Positions 35,920-46,015 of a stretch of DNA of 64,000 bases are shown piece after piece. The DNA lies in the NCBI GenBank assembly GCA_947380905.1, contig CANCSS010000002.1, positions 1 through 64,000 on the forward strand. The letters run 5' to 3'. A program made the translations under genes and the position numbers. Origin of the DNA: Chitinophagaceae bacterium. GTDB taxonomy: Bacteria > Bacteroidota > Bacteroidia > Chitinophagales > Chitinophagaceae. Each line of letters starts with the position of its first letter. Position 1 is the first letter of the stretch. A model generated the notes under the pieces. That model searched no databases. It worked only from the letters and a program-made list of their open reading frames with translations, and had not been told where the DNA came from.

Positions 35920-36510
35920 ATGCAAAAAATTGAATTAGAAATAGTAGCCTTATCACATAGTATTACCCAATCTAACTCTTATGCAGTTATATTAGGGGAG
36001 GTGAATGGTTTACGTCGACTACCCATTGTCATTGGCGGATTTGAGGCGCAAGCCATTGCAGTTGCTTTAGAAAATATGCATCCTTCAAGACCTTTGACAC
36101 ACGATTTGATGAAAAATTTTATGACCGCTTTTGATATCAAATTACAAGAAGTATATATATGCGATTTGCAGGAAGGTATTTTTTATTCAAAATTAGTTTG
36201 CTTTACCTCCAATGACACCATAGAAATTGATAGTAGAACAAGCGATGCCCTTGCCTTAGCCGTTCGTTTTGGTTGTCCCATTTATGTGTACGATAACATT
36301 TTAGAACAAGCAGGATTGGCCAATGAAAATGCCGAAAAAGTGGTTCCCCCAACGAACATCGTCACCGCGCCTACCAACAATGATTTATCAAGCTTGTCCT
36401 TGGTTGAATTAAATAAATTATTACAAGAAGTTTTAGAACAAGAAGATTATATACGCGCTATTGATATTAGAGATGAAATCAATAAAAAAAATGCGCAAAA
36501 GAAATCCTAA
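35920..36510 (+). CDS. Bifunctional nuclease (BFN/DUF151) family protein with C-terminal UVR motif
   Basis: 196 residues. The BFN/DUF151 domain covers about 1-130 (GEVNGLRRLPIVIGGFEAQAIAVALENMHPSRPLTHDLMKN, then IEIDSRTSDALALAVRFGCPIYV). A C-terminal UvrB/UvrC-type helical motif follows (LVELNKLLQEVLEQEDYIRAIDIRDEINKK). Plant and mycobacterial relatives show nuclease activity; the role in Bacteroidota is not settled. ispE begins four bases after its stop, so they are translationally close. Confidence 0.88.
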   Translation: MQKIELEIVALSHSITQSNSYAVILGEVNGLRRLPIVIGGFEAQAIAVALENMHPSRPLTHDLMKNFMTAFDIKLQEVYICDLQEGIFYSKLVCFTSNDTIEIDSRTSDALALAVRFGCPIYVYDNILEQAGLANENAEKVVPPTNIVTAPTNNDLSSLSLVELNKLLQEVLEQEDYIRAIDIRDEINKKNAQKKS

Positions 36511-36513
36511 AGA

Positions 36514-37338
36514 ATGATTCAATTTCCCAATTGTAAAATTAATTTAGGTTTATCTATCTTAGAAAAAAGAACAGATGGATTTCATGCATTAGAAACTATT
36601 TTTTACCCCGTTGCTTTAAATGATCTCCTTGAAATTACAGCTACCAGCGGCCATCAAAATGAAATGGTTCAATTTACCAGTTCTGGAAATCCAATACCAG
36701 GTGATGTTTCAGGCAATTTATGTGTCAAAGCCTATCAAGTTCTAAAAGCAGATTTTCCACAACTATCTCCCGTAAAAATTCACTTACACAAAAAAATACC
36801 CATAGGTGCTGGTTTAGGAGGCGGCTCCAGTGATGGCGCAAATGCACTTATCATGCTAAACGATTTGTTTAAATTATCCTTATCAAAAAATCAATTGCTG
36901 GATTATGCTGCCATGCTGGGCAGCGATTGTCCATTTTTCATTTTAAACGAAGCTTGTCATGCAACTGGAAGAGGCGAAATCATGCAAACCATTCCTATTC
37001 ATTTAGAACACTATACCATTGCGTTGATTCATCCAAACATTTCTATTTCAACTGGCTGGGCTTTCCAACAAATTAAACCTTGTAAAAAAGAAAAAACCAT
37101 CGCCGAAATCATCCAACAACCTATTACTACTTGGAAAAATGAATTGATCAATGATTTTGAAAAACCAGTGTTTGATGCCCATCCTACTTTATTGCAGATA
37201 AAAAATGATTTATACCATCAAGGAGCCCTCTATGCCAGCCTCAGTGGTTCGGGCAGCTCTCTATTTGGTCTATTTCCAAAAGGGATCACATGGAATGCTA
37301 CGCCCTCCATTGACAAATTACAAATGGATCTCATTTGA
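36514..37338 (+). CDS. ispE: 4-diphosphocytidyl-2-C-methyl-D-erythritol kinase
   Basis: The GHMP kinase phosphorylates CDP-ME in the MEP isoprenoid pathway. Its 274 residues include FPNCKINLGLSILEKRTDGFHALETIFYPV at the start, the ATP loop PIGAGLGGGSSDGANALIML, LGSDCPFFI and the C-terminal SLSGSGSSLFGLF. Length is normal. Confidence 0.95.
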   Translation: MIQFPNCKINLGLSILEKRTDGFHALETIFYPVALNDLLEITATSGHQNEMVQFTSSGNPIPGDVSGNLCVKAYQVLKADFPQLSPVKIHLHKKIPIGAGLGGGSSDGANALIMLNDLFKLSLSKNQLLDYAAMLGSDCPFFILNEACHATGRGEIMQTIPIHLEHYTIALIHPNISISTGWAFQQIKPCKKEKTIAEIIQQPITTWKNELINDFEKPVFDAHPTLLQIKNDLYHQGALYASLSGSGSSLFGLFPKGITWNATPSIDKLQMDLI

Positions 37339-37525
37339 TTTATTTCAAAATTTATAAAGGCTAACGTTCGTTATTTGATATTATTCAATTAATTATTAAG
37401 TTTATTATTAATTATCAAATGGTTGGTAAATTTCTTGCAATTCTGCTATTAAAAACCCTACTTTTTTCGTAATTTTCCACGAATCGTTACCCGATTAGAA
37501 GTACCCAATATTCAACTGGTTATAC

Positions 37526-40500
37526 ATGACGAAAAATGAAAACTTAGGATTGTACAATCCTGCTTATGAACACGACGCTTGTGGCATTGGATTTGTTGCC
37601 AATATCAAAGGAGTAAAATCGCATCAGAACGTCATCGATGGGTTAACTATTTTAGAAAACATGGAGCACCGCGGTGCTTGTGGTTGTGAAATCAATACGG
37701 GAGATGGCGCGGGTATTATGATTCAAATTCCACATGAATTTTTTTTCGACGAATTATTACAACAAGGCATTCACTTACCCGACTCAAATGAATATGGTGT
37801 TGGATTTATTTTCTTCCCTACAGACAAATCTATATTAGCAGAATGCAAAGCCATCTTTGCACGTGCCGCAGAAAAATTAGGCATAGAAATTATAGGCTAT
37901 CGAAAAGTACCTGTAGTCAAAGATTCTATTGGTCCTTCTGCTTTATCGGTAGAGCCCATCATGGAGCAGGTTTTTGTTAGAAAGCCTGATTACCTTACCC
38001 ATCCGGAGGATTTTGAAAGAAAACTTTTTGTATTAAAAAATTACGCTTCACATACCATCAACAACGCTATCAAAAAAGAAGCCATTGGTTTTTACATGTC
38101 TTCTTTATCACAAAGCGTCATTGTTTACAAAGGCCAATTAACCAGTCGTCAAGTTCGAGCATACTTCCCAGACCTAAGCGAGAAAAGAGTGGTGTCTGCT
38201 TTTGGATTGATACACTCTCGCTTTGCCACCAATACTTTTCCTTCTTGGAAACTAGCACAGCCATTTCGTTACATCGCACACAATGGCGAAATAAATACCC
38301 TACAAGGAAATTTAAATTGGCTTAGATCCAACGAGTCAAGTTTTTTCTCTCCTTATTTTTCAAAGGAAGAAATTGAAATGATATTACCGGTGGTTACCTC
38401 AGGACAATCTGATTCAGCTTGCTTGGACAACCTCATTGAATTGCTTACTTTATCTGGTCGATCCTTGCCTCATGTAATGATGATGCTGATTCCGGAAGCT
38501 TGGGATGGCAATGATTTAATGGACCCGGTTAAAAAAGCTTTCTATGAATTTCATGCAGCGTTTATGGAACCCTGGGATGGACCAGCTTCGATTTCATTTA
38601 CAGATGGAAAAATAATTGGCGCTACGCTAGATAGAAATGGGTTAAGACCTTCTCGTTATTGCGTCACCAATGACGACAGAGTTATCATGGCTTCTGAAAC
38701 GGGTGTTTTACCAGTAGATCCATCCACCATTGTTGAAAAAGGTCGTTTGCAACCTGGAAAAATGTTTGTGGTAGATATGGAAGCGGGTAAAATTATTAGC
38801 GATACCGATTTAAAACAAAAAATTTGCGCGCAACAACCTTATGGTGATTGGTTAAATAAATATAAGATTCGTTTAGAAGAATTACCAGAACCAAGAATTC
38901 AATTTACACATTTAGAACACGACCAAATTTTTAAATACCAAAAAGCATTTGGATACAGCAAAGAAGATTTAGAAAATATTATTGCCCCTATGGCCTTGGA
39001 TGGCAAGGAACCCATTGGTTCTATGGGCACCGATACTCCATTGGCAGTATTGAGTGATCAACCTCAACACATCACAAGCTATTTTAAGCAATTGTTTGCG
39101 CAAGTAACCAACCCACCTATTGATCCTATTAGAGAAAGAATGGTGATGTCATTAGCCACTTTTGTGGGCAGCCAAGGAAATTTATTGACCGAAGATCCTA
39201 TGGCAAGTCATTGTGTTGCTTTAAAACATCCTATTTTAAACAACCATGAATTAGAAAAAATAAGAAGTATTGATACGGGTGTATTTCAAGCCAAAACTTT
39301 ACAATGTTATTTTAGAGCCGATGGAAAAGAAGGTTCCTTAAAAAGAGGATTGGATCGCTTGTGTCGTTATGCTGTAGATGCAGTAGAAGATGGATTTGAA
39401 GTGATTGTATTAACGGACCGTTCTATAGATTCTGAACATGCAGCCATTCCTACCCTGCTTGCTTGCGCAAGTGTACATCATCACTTAATTAGAAAAGGAC
39501 TTAGAGGAAAAGTAGGCATTATTGTGGAAGCAGGAGATGTTTGGGAAGTACATCATTACGCTTGTTTAATAGGATTTGGCGCTACAGCCATTAATCCCTA
39601 TATGGCATTGTCTACCATTCGTGATATGAAATTGCAAGAAAAAATCAAATCCGATTATGACGCAGAAAAATTAAAGAAGAATTATATTAAAGCGGTGAAC
39701 GAAGGGTTGTACAAAGTATTCTCTAAAATGGGTATCTCTACTTTACAATCTTACCAAGGCGCACAAATATTTGAAATTATAGGCATTAATAAAGAAGTAG
39801 TCAACCGACATTTTACGGGTGCTATTTCTCGCATTGACGGAATGGGATTAGATGAAATTGCAAAAGAAATTTTAGCCAAACACGATTTGGCTTTCGCGAA
39901 AAAATCTTCTCCTGTAGATCGATTGACAGAAGGTGGCGTTTACCAATGGAAACGTCGTGGTGAATTTCATTTGTTCAATCCACAAACCATTCATCTGCTT
40001 CAACATTCCACCAAAGCAAATGATTATGCAAGTTTTAAAAAATATTCCAAGTTGGTAAACGATCAAACCGAAAAAGCTTGCACCTTAAGAAGCTTGTTTG
40101 ATTTTAAACCAACCCGTCCTTCTATAGCTATTGATGAAGTAGAACCAGCAAGTGCGATCTACCGAAGATTTGCCACAGGTGCTATGTCTTTTGGATCCAT
40201 TTCTTGGGAAGCACATACTACATTGGCTATTGCCATGAACCGCTTGGGTGGAAAAAGCAATACTGGAGAAGGCGGAGAAGATGAAATACGTTATACTAAA
40301 TTACCCAATGGTGATTCTATGCGCAGTGCTATTAAACAAGTGGCCAGTGCAAGATTTGGAGTTACCAGTTATTATTTATCTGAAGCAGATGAATTACAAA
40401 TTAAAATGGCACAGGGTGCTAAGCCAGGCGAAGGGGGTCAATTGCCAGGTGATAAAGTAGATGATTGGATTGGAAAAACAAGACACGCTACTCCAGGTGT

Positions 40501-42049
40501 TGGATTAATTTCTCCTCCACCCCATCATGATATTTATTCGATCGAAGATTTATCTCAACTCATATTTGATTTAAAAAATGCCAACCGCGCTGCCAGAATT
40601 AATGTAAAATTAGTTTCAAAAGCAGGTGTTGGTACGATTGCTGCTGGTGTGACCAAAGCAAAAGCCGATGTTGTTTTGATTGCAGGTTTTGATGGAGGCA
40701 CAGGTGCTTCTCCACTAAGCTCTATCAAACACGCAGGTTTGCCATGGGAATTGGGATTGGCCGAAACACATCAAACCTTGGTAAAAAATAAATTACGTAG
40801 TCGTGTGGTAGTGCAAGCCGATGGCCAAATGAAAACGGGTCGTGATATTGCCATTGCTACTTTATTGGGTGCCGAAGAATGGGGCGTTGCCACTGCTGCC
40901 TTAATCGTAGAAGGTTGTATTATGATGCGCAAGTGTCATATGAATACCTGCCCGGTGGGGGTGGCTACACAAGACCCTGAATTACGCAAACGTTTTGCCG
41001 GAGATCCCGATCATGTGGTTCACTTTTTTGAATTCATAACGCAAGAGCTTCGTGAAATCATGGCCGAATTAGGTTATCGCACCATCAATGAAATGGTGGG
41101 ACAAGTAGATGCATTGACCATGCGCGAAAATATCACCCATTGGAAGTACAAGAATTTAGATTTAAGTGATGTGTTGTACAAAGCGCCTGCCGAAGCAGGT
41201 GTGGGCTTGTATCAAACAGAAACACAGGATCATTTGATGAGCGATGTATTGGATTGGAAATTATTAGCCGCAGCCAAACCTGCTATTGATGGTCAACAAA
41301 AAGTAAGCGCTCAATTTGAAATAAAAAATACAGACCGCACTACGGGCACCATCGTCTCTAATGAGATTACCAAAGTGTACAAAGCAAAAGGCTTACCAGA
41401 AGATACCCTACATTTTAAATTCAATGGAACTGCTGGTCAAAGCTTTGGCGCATTCAATACCAAAGGGGTTACTTTAGAATTAGAAGGGGATGCCAATGAT
41501 TATTTTGGCAAAGGATTGAGTGGCGCGCAATTGATCGTATATCCTGATAAAAAAGCAAGCTTTGTTCCAGAAGAAAATATCATCATAGGGAACGTAGCAT
41601 TTTATGGTGCCACCAGTGGTACTGCTTTTATTAGAGGAAAAGCCGGCGAAAGATTTGCAGTAAGAAATTCAGGAGCTACCATGGTAGTAGAAGGCATAGG
41701 CGATCATGGTTGTGAATACATGACAGGAGGCATCGCTGTTATATTAGGCGCTACAGGTAGAAACTTTGCAGCGGGCATGAGTGGCGGTATTGCTTATGTA
41801 TATGATGTGCAGAATCATTTTGAAGTTTTGTGTAATAAAGAAATGGTAGCGTTGGAAGCGACAGACAAGGAAGATCAGGTGCTATTAAAAAAGTTAATTC
41901 AACAGCATTTTGAGAAAACGGGTAGTGCGGTTGCTAAATTTATATTGGCCGATTTTGAACATCAGTTAAAACATATTATAAAAGTTTTTCCAACTGATTA
42001 CAAAAAGGCATTACAAAAACAAAAAGCAAAATTAATAACAGCAAAATAA
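37526..42049 (+). CDS. gltB: Glutamate synthase large subunit
   Basis: 1507 residues. After an 18-residue propeptide the catalytic Cys19 (HDACGIGFVA) starts the class II glutaminase domain. The central and FMN domains follow (GFDGGTGASPLSSIKHAGLPWELGLAETHQ), with the [3Fe-4S] cysteines at C1131, C1137 and C1142 (CIMMRKCHMNTCPVG). The C-terminal beta-helix carries repeated Gly motifs (GTAGQSFGAF, YMTGGIAVILG, FAAGMSGGIAYVYD). With GltD it makes two glutamates from glutamine and 2-oxoglutarate. No promoter box was found in the 187-base spacer upstream, only an AT-rich stretch with the short repeat ATTTGATA...TATCAAAT. Confidence 0.97.
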   Translation: MTKNENLGLYNPAYEHDACGIGFVANIKGVKSHQNVIDGLTILENMEHRGACGCEINTGDGAGIMIQIPHEFFFDELLQQGIHLPDSNEYGVGFIFFPTDKSILAECKAIFARAAEKLGIEIIGYRKVPVVKDSIGPSALSVEPIMEQVFVRKPDYLTHPEDFERKLFVLKNYASHTINNAIKKEAIGFYMSSLSQSVIVYKGQLTSRQVRAYFPDLSEKRVVSAFGLIHSRFATNTFPSWKLAQPFRYIAHNGEINTLQGNLNWLRSNESSFFSPYFSKEEIEMILPVVTSGQSDSACLDNLIELLTLSGRSLPHVMMMLIPEAWDGNDLMDPVKKAFYEFHAAFMEPWDGPASISFTDGKIIGATLDRNGLRPSRYCVTNDDRVIMASETGVLPVDPSTIVEKGRLQPGKMFVVDMEAGKIISDTDLKQKICAQQPYGDWLNKYKIRLEELPEPRIQFTHLEHDQIFKYQKAFGYSKEDLENIIAPMALDGKEPIGSMGTDTPLAVLSDQPQHITSYFKQLFAQVTNPPIDPIRERMVMSLATFVGSQGNLLTEDPMASHCVALKHPILNNHELEKIRSIDTGVFQAKTLQCYFRADGKEGSLKRGLDRLCRYAVDAVEDGFEVIVLTDRSIDSEHAAIPTLLACASVHHHLIRKGLRGKVGIIVEAGDVWEVHHYACLIGFGATAINPYMALSTIRDMKLQEKIKSDYDAEKLKKNYIKAVNEGLYKVFSKMGISTLQSYQGAQIFEIIGINKEVVNRHFTGAISRIDGMGLDEIAKEILAKHDLAFAKKSSPVDRLTEGGVYQWKRRGEFHLFNPQTIHLLQHSTKANDYASFKKYSKLVNDQTEKACTLRSLFDFKPTRPSIAIDEVEPASAIYRRFATGAMSFGSISWEAHTTLAIAMNRLGGKSNTGEGGEDEIRYTKLPNGDSMRSAIKQVASARFGVTSYYLSEADELQIKMAQGAKPGEGGQLPGDKVDDWIGKTRHATPGVGLISPPPHHDIYSIEDLSQLIFDLKNANRAARINVKLVSKAGVGTIAAGVTKAKADVVLIAGFDGGTGASPLSSIKHAGLPWELGLAETHQTLVKNKLRSRVVVQADGQMKTGRDIAIATLLGAEEWGVATAALIVEGCIMMRKCHMNTCPVGVATQDPELRKRFAGDPDHVVHFFEFITQELREIMAELGYRTINEMVGQVDALTMRENITHWKYKNLDLSDVLYKAPAEAGVGLYQTETQDHLMSDVLDWKLLAAAKPAIDGQQKVSAQFEIKNTDRTTGTIVSNEITKVYKAKGLPEDTLHFKFNGTAGQSFGAFNTKGVTLELEGDANDYFGKGLSGAQLIVYPDKKASFVPEENIIIGNVAFYGATSGTAFIRGKAGERFAVRNSGATMVVEGIGDHGCEYMTGGIAVILGATGRNFAAGMSGGIAYVYDVQNHFEVLCNKEMVALEATDKEDQVLLKKLIQQHFEKTGSAVAKFILADFEHQLKHIIKVFPTDYKKALQKQKAKLITAK

Positions 42050-42074
42050 TCATTCATTTTTTTGAATAAAGCAT

Positions 42075-43550
42075 ATGGGCAAGCCAACTGGATTTAAAGA
42101 ATTTACGAGAGAACTTCCTTCTAAATTACCTGTGAAGGACAGAAAGACGAACTATAAAGAGTTTGTCTCTTTATTGCCTGAACAGAAATTGAATGAACAA
42201 TCGGCACGTTGCATGAATTGCGGTGTACCCTTTTGTCATAGTGGCTGTCCTTTAGGAAACATCATCCCAGAATTTAATGATGCAGTCTATCGCAAAGAAT
42301 GGAAAGACGCCTACGAAATATTAATATCCACCAATAACTTTCCGGAATTTACAGGAAGAATTTGTCCTGCCCCATGTGAGAGTGCCTGTGTATTGGGAAT
42401 TAACCAACCCGCAGTAACCATTGAAGAAATTGAAAAACATATTATTGAAATCGCTTTTGAAAAAGGATTTGTAGTTCCAAGGAAATTGAATGTAAGAACA
42501 GGCAAGAAAATTGCTGTGATAGGTTCTGGCCCAGCAGGTTTAGCAACTGCAGCGCAATTAAATTACGCAGGCCATGAAGTGACCGTTTATGAAAGAGATC
42601 CCAAGCCAGGAGGCTTACTTAGATTTGGTATTCCTGATTTTAAATTAGAGAAAACAGTTGTTGAACGTCGCATCAAAGTAATGGAAGAAGAAGGGGTACA
42701 ATTTATTTGCAATGCCCATGTGGGTGTGAATGTAAGAGTCAATGACATTATGCGTGATTATCATGCAGTGGTATTGGCGGGTGGATCGACCATTCCAAGA
42801 GATTTAAATATTCCAGGACGAGATTTAAAAGGCGTTCATTATGCCATGGAATTTTTAAAACAACAAAATAAAAGAGTAAGTGAGTTGTCTATAGAAGAAA
42901 CTGATATTCTAGCTACAAAAAAGAATGTAGTGGTGATTGGCGGTGGTGATACAGGCAGCGATTGTGTTGGAACCTCTAATAGACATTTAGCAAAATCAGT
43001 TACGCAATTTGAATTGTTGCCCAAACCTCCAGAAAGTAGGGCCAATTATATGCCATGGCCTACCTATCCTATGTTGTTGAAAACAACTACTTCTCACGAA
43101 GAAGGTGCGGACAGGATTTGGGAGGTGGCTACCAAAGCATTTATTGGTGATGAAAAAGGAAATTTAAAAGCATTACAAATAGTAGATTTAGAATGGACCA
43201 ATGCTGCCGATGGTAGACCAAGTAAGTTCACAGAAAAAGCAGGTAGCTTAAGAGAAATACCTTGCGAACTAGCACTACTAGCAATGGGATTTTTGCATCC
43301 TGAACCCACAGGCCTATTAGATGAATTAGGTATTGAGTTGGATGAGCGTGGAAATGTAAAAGCAACAGAACAAGCCTATCAAACCAATATTGCCAAGGTA
43401 TTTACTGCTGGAGATATGCGCAGAGGACAATCTTTAGTGGTTTGGGCTATTAGTGAAGGCAGGGAGTGTGCTCGTAAAGTAGACATCTATTTAACAGGAT
43501 CTTCCTTATTGGCTTCCAAGGATAGTAGTTTATTTGTTCAACAGGTATAG
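42075..43550 (+). CDS. gltD: Glutamate synthase small subunit
   Basis: 491 residues. The N-terminal Fe-S domain has CMNCGVPFCHSGCPLGNIIPEFND and GRICPAPCESAC, holding the two [4Fe-4S] sets. FAD and NAD(P)H Rossmann motifs are IAVIGSGPAGLATAAQL and VVVIGGGDTGSDC. It feeds electrons to GltB, encoded 25 bases upstream. Confidence 0.97.
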   Translation: MGKPTGFKEFTRELPSKLPVKDRKTNYKEFVSLLPEQKLNEQSARCMNCGVPFCHSGCPLGNIIPEFNDAVYRKEWKDAYEILISTNNFPEFTGRICPAPCESACVLGINQPAVTIEEIEKHIIEIAFEKGFVVPRKLNVRTGKKIAVIGSGPAGLATAAQLNYAGHEVTVYERDPKPGGLLRFGIPDFKLEKTVVERRIKVMEEEGVQFICNAHVGVNVRVNDIMRDYHAVVLAGGSTIPRDLNIPGRDLKGVHYAMEFLKQQNKRVSELSIEETDILATKKNVVVIGGGDTGSDCVGTSNRHLAKSVTQFELLPKPPESRANYMPWPTYPMLLKTTTSHEEGADRIWEVATKAFIGDEKGNLKALQIVDLEWTNAADGRPSKFTEKAGSLREIPCELALLAMGFLHPEPTGLLDELGIELDERGNVKATEQAYQTNIAKVFTAGDMRRGQSLVVWAISEGRECARKVDIYLTGSSLLASKDSSLFVQQV

Positions 43551-43735
43551 TCGATTCCAATTTATTTTATTGGGGCATTTTACTAAAATTTATCCACAAC
43601 AAAATTTTTGATTTTATTCTAATTTCTTACTGAAATCCAATATCAGTAGGAATCTTAGCAAGATTATTCGTTTCTCACATTATATAATATTAATTTATAT
43701 ATATTATTTATAATTCAAAATTTATAAAATAAATG

Positions 43736-43743
43736 TATTTTTG
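43736..43743 (+). promoter_or_regulatory. -7 box before amtB
   Basis: TATTTTTG fits TAnnTTTG and lies 48 bases before the amtB ATG, in an AT-rich 241-base spacer. An inverted repeat TACTGA...TCAGTA at 43628-43648 lies upstream and could be an operator. Nothing else was seen in the spacer. Confidence 0.4.
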
Positions 43744-43791
43744 GATAATAAAATTCATATATAATATTTTATTAATGCTAAAATAACAACC

Positions 43792-45150
43792 ATGAAAAAC
43801 GAAACCGTACAAAAGTTTGCGCCCTTTATTCTTTTGCTCATTGTAGCCATTCTAGCCTTATTTGTACCACAGCTACCTGGCTTTCAAGGGGATGCTACCA
43901 CTTACAGTGGTGCTGATATATCATGGATATTGGTTGCAACAGCACTTGTCTTTATCATGACACCAGGTTTGGCCTTCTTCTATGGAGGAATGGTTCACCG
44001 CAAAAACATCATCTCTACGATGATTAAGAGCATTGTATCGGCTGGTATTGTTTCTGTTATTTGGATCAGTTTTGGATACAGCTTAAGCTTTGGCGAAAGT
44101 ATTCATGGCATCATTGGCAATCCAATGACGCATTTGTTTTTTAAAGGAGTAGTCAATGGCGCACCTACCCTACAAGGTGGCACTGCAATGACCATCCCTT
44201 TATTATTATTTGCTATGTTCCAATTGATGTTTGCCATCATCACTCCAGGATTGGTCGTTGGTGCTGTAGCAGAACGTATTAAATTCACTTCCTACATTTT
44301 ATTCATTGTTCTATTTATCATATTGGTATATGCTCCATTGGCACATTGGTCTTGGCATCCAAATGGCTTTTTATTAAAAATGGGTGCCCTTGATTTTGCG
44401 GGTGGAACAGTAGTTCATATTAGTGCTGGTTGCGCTGCCTTAGCAGGCGCGATTGTTTTAAAATCTCGCCGCTCTAAATTGGAACAACAAGAAATTCCTC
44501 CTGCCAATATTCCTTATGTATTAATTGGTACTGGTTTACTTTGGTTTGGTTGGTTTGGATTCAATGCAGGTTCTGCATTGGGTGCAAATAGTTTAGCCAT
44601 CAACGCTTTTGCTACCACCAATACTGCTGCTGCAGCTGCTGGTTTAGCATGGATGTTTTTTGATGTCTTAAAAGGAAGAAAACCTTCTGTACTTGGATTT
44701 TGCATTGGAGCCGTGGTAGGGTTAGTAGCCATTACTCCTGCTGCAGGCTTTGTGGGGATACCACAAAGTATATTTATTGGAATGATTGCAGCCATTATTT
44801 CAAATGTTGCAAGTCATGTATTCAAATTGTCAAGAGTTGATGATACCCTAGATGTATTCCCTTGTCATGGCATTGGGGGAATGGTAGGTATGTTGATGAC
44901 TGGAATATTTGCTTCAAAATCGGTAAATGCAGCTGGTGCTGATGGATTGTTTTATGGCAACCCAAGCTTTTTCTTTATCCAACTTAAAGCCATGTTGATT
45001 GTTGTATTTTATAGCTTCACAGTATCTTTCTTAATTTTTAAATTGATTTCCATTATCATGCCATTGAGAGTGACTGAAGAAGACGAAGAATTGGGATTAG
45101 ACGCTACTCAACATGATGAAAAATATGGCAGAAACCCCCTAAAGGCATAG
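43792..45150 (+). CDS. amtB: Ammonium transporter (Amt/MEP/Rh family)
   Basis: 452 residues with about 11-12 membrane segments. Family marks are the ADISWILVATALVFIMTPGLAFFYGGMV start of the core, HWSWHPNGFL, DFAGGTVVHISAGCAALAGAIVLKSRR and CHGIGGMVGMLMTGIFA, whose central His pair lines the pore. It lies downstream of gltBD, matching an ammonium-assimilation role. No glnK/PII gene is adjacent, which is unusual for amtB. Confidence 0.95.
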   Translation: MKNETVQKFAPFILLLIVAILALFVPQLPGFQGDATTYSGADISWILVATALVFIMTPGLAFFYGGMVHRKNIISTMIKSIVSAGIVSVIWISFGYSLSFGESIHGIIGNPMTHLFFKGVVNGAPTLQGGTAMTIPLLLFAMFQLMFAIITPGLVVGAVAERIKFTSYILFIVLFIILVYAPLAHWSWHPNGFLLKMGALDFAGGTVVHISAGCAALAGAIVLKSRRSKLEQQEIPPANIPYVLIGTGLLWFGWFGFNAGSALGANSLAINAFATTNTAAAAAGLAWMFFDVLKGRKPSVLGFCIGAVVGLVAITPAAGFVGIPQSIFIGMIAAIISNVASHVFKLSRVDDTLDVFPCHGIGGMVGMLMTGIFASKSVNAAGADGLFYGNPSFFFIQLKAMLIVVFYSFTVSFLIFKLISIIMPLRVTEEDEELGLDATQHDEKYGRNPLKA

Positions 45151-45186
45151 TTTATATGTGTTTTCTTGCTGTTGTGAAAGCAAGTG

Positions 45187-45216
45187 AAGGTCCGAATGAA
45201 ATTTCGGACCTTTTTT
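45187..45216 (+). terminator. Rho-independent terminator after amtB
   Basis: AAGGTCCGAA-tgaaat-TTCGGACCTT is a perfect ten-base stem followed by T-rich TTTTATT. It lies 37 bases past the amtB stop. Confidence 0.9.
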
Positions 45217-45232
45217 ATTATATTAGTGCTAC

Positions 45233-45994
45233 ATGAAAGCATTTATAAAAGCCATTCAGTTTCTTTATTCTTTATATGCACTATTGGTATTTTCTCTACT
45301 TACCATACTATCTGCAATAGCCCTAATATTCCTTTTGCCATTTGGTAGAAAGAAATTAGGCAATCGCGTTTACTTCGTATGTAGATATTGGTCCAAAAGT
45401 TTTTACTTTTTTATTGGCTTCCGACATGAAGAAATTTATGAAGCCAATCATCAATTTAATCGCCCTCATATATTTGTTGGTAACCACAATTCCTATATGG
45501 ACATTCCTCCTATAGTTCAATTAAAACATCAACCCATTCGAGCACTGGGTAAATTTGAATCTTCAAAAATTCCCATATTTGGTTGGGTATACCGAGCAGC
45601 AGTTATAATGGTAGACCGAAGTAGCCCTGCAAAAAGAGCGCAAAGTTTAAGAAATTTAAAAGCCGCTTTACATAAAAAAGTTTCCATTTTTATTTTTCCA
45701 GAAGGCACTTTTAGCATGACCACTGAAACACCATTAAAATCTTTTTACAATGGTGCTTTTAAATTGGCCATCGAAATGAACATACCCATACAACCAATAT
45801 TAATGGTGGATGCAGTGGATAGAATGCATTTTGATAGCCTATTTTCATTAACTCCTGGCAAAAACCGAGTAGTTTATCTTGAAACCATTGAAGTAGCTCA
45901 CTATACCATCGACCAAATGGATCAATTGCGAGATTTAGTTTATGAAAAAATGGACCAAGGCATGAGAAGATATAGAAAGTATCCAAAATCATAG
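45233..45994 (+). CDS. plsC: 1-acyl-sn-glycerol-3-phosphate acyltransferase family protein
   Basis: 253 residues with an N-terminal membrane segment (about 12-37). The HX4D catalytic motif is GNHNSYMDIP, the substrate motif is FPEGTFSM, and VDRSSPAKRAQSLRNLK and PIQPILMVDAV follow. It acylates lysophosphatidic acid (or a related lipid) at the inner membrane. PlsC-family paralogues differ in acceptor, so the symbol is by family. Confidence 0.82.
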   Translation: MKAFIKAIQFLYSLYALLVFSLLTILSAIALIFLLPFGRKKLGNRVYFVCRYWSKSFYFFIGFRHEEIYEANHQFNRPHIFVGNHNSYMDIPPIVQLKHQPIRALGKFESSKIPIFGWVYRAAVIMVDRSSPAKRAQSLRNLKAALHKKVSIFIFPEGTFSMTTETPLKSFYNGAFKLAIEMNIPIQPILMVDAVDRMHFDSLFSLTPGKNRVVYLETIEVAHYTIDQMDQLRDLVYEKMDQGMRRYRKYPKS

Positions 45995-45996
45995 TG

Positions 45997-46004
45997 TATT
46001 TTTG
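45997..46004 (+). promoter_or_regulatory. -7 box before priA
   Basis: TATTTTTG overlaps the end of the acyltransferase gene's spacer and lies 11 bases before the priA ATG. It fits TAnnTTTG and would give a nearly leaderless message. No -33 TTG was found at the expected spacing. Confidence 0.4.
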
Positions 46005-46015
46005 CACCCCAAACG

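Noticed and set aside
37339-37525. Possible leader peptide or riboswitch before gltB
   Set aside because: No short ORF with biased codons and no terminator hairpin was found; only a loose ATTTGATA/TATCAAAT repeat is visible.
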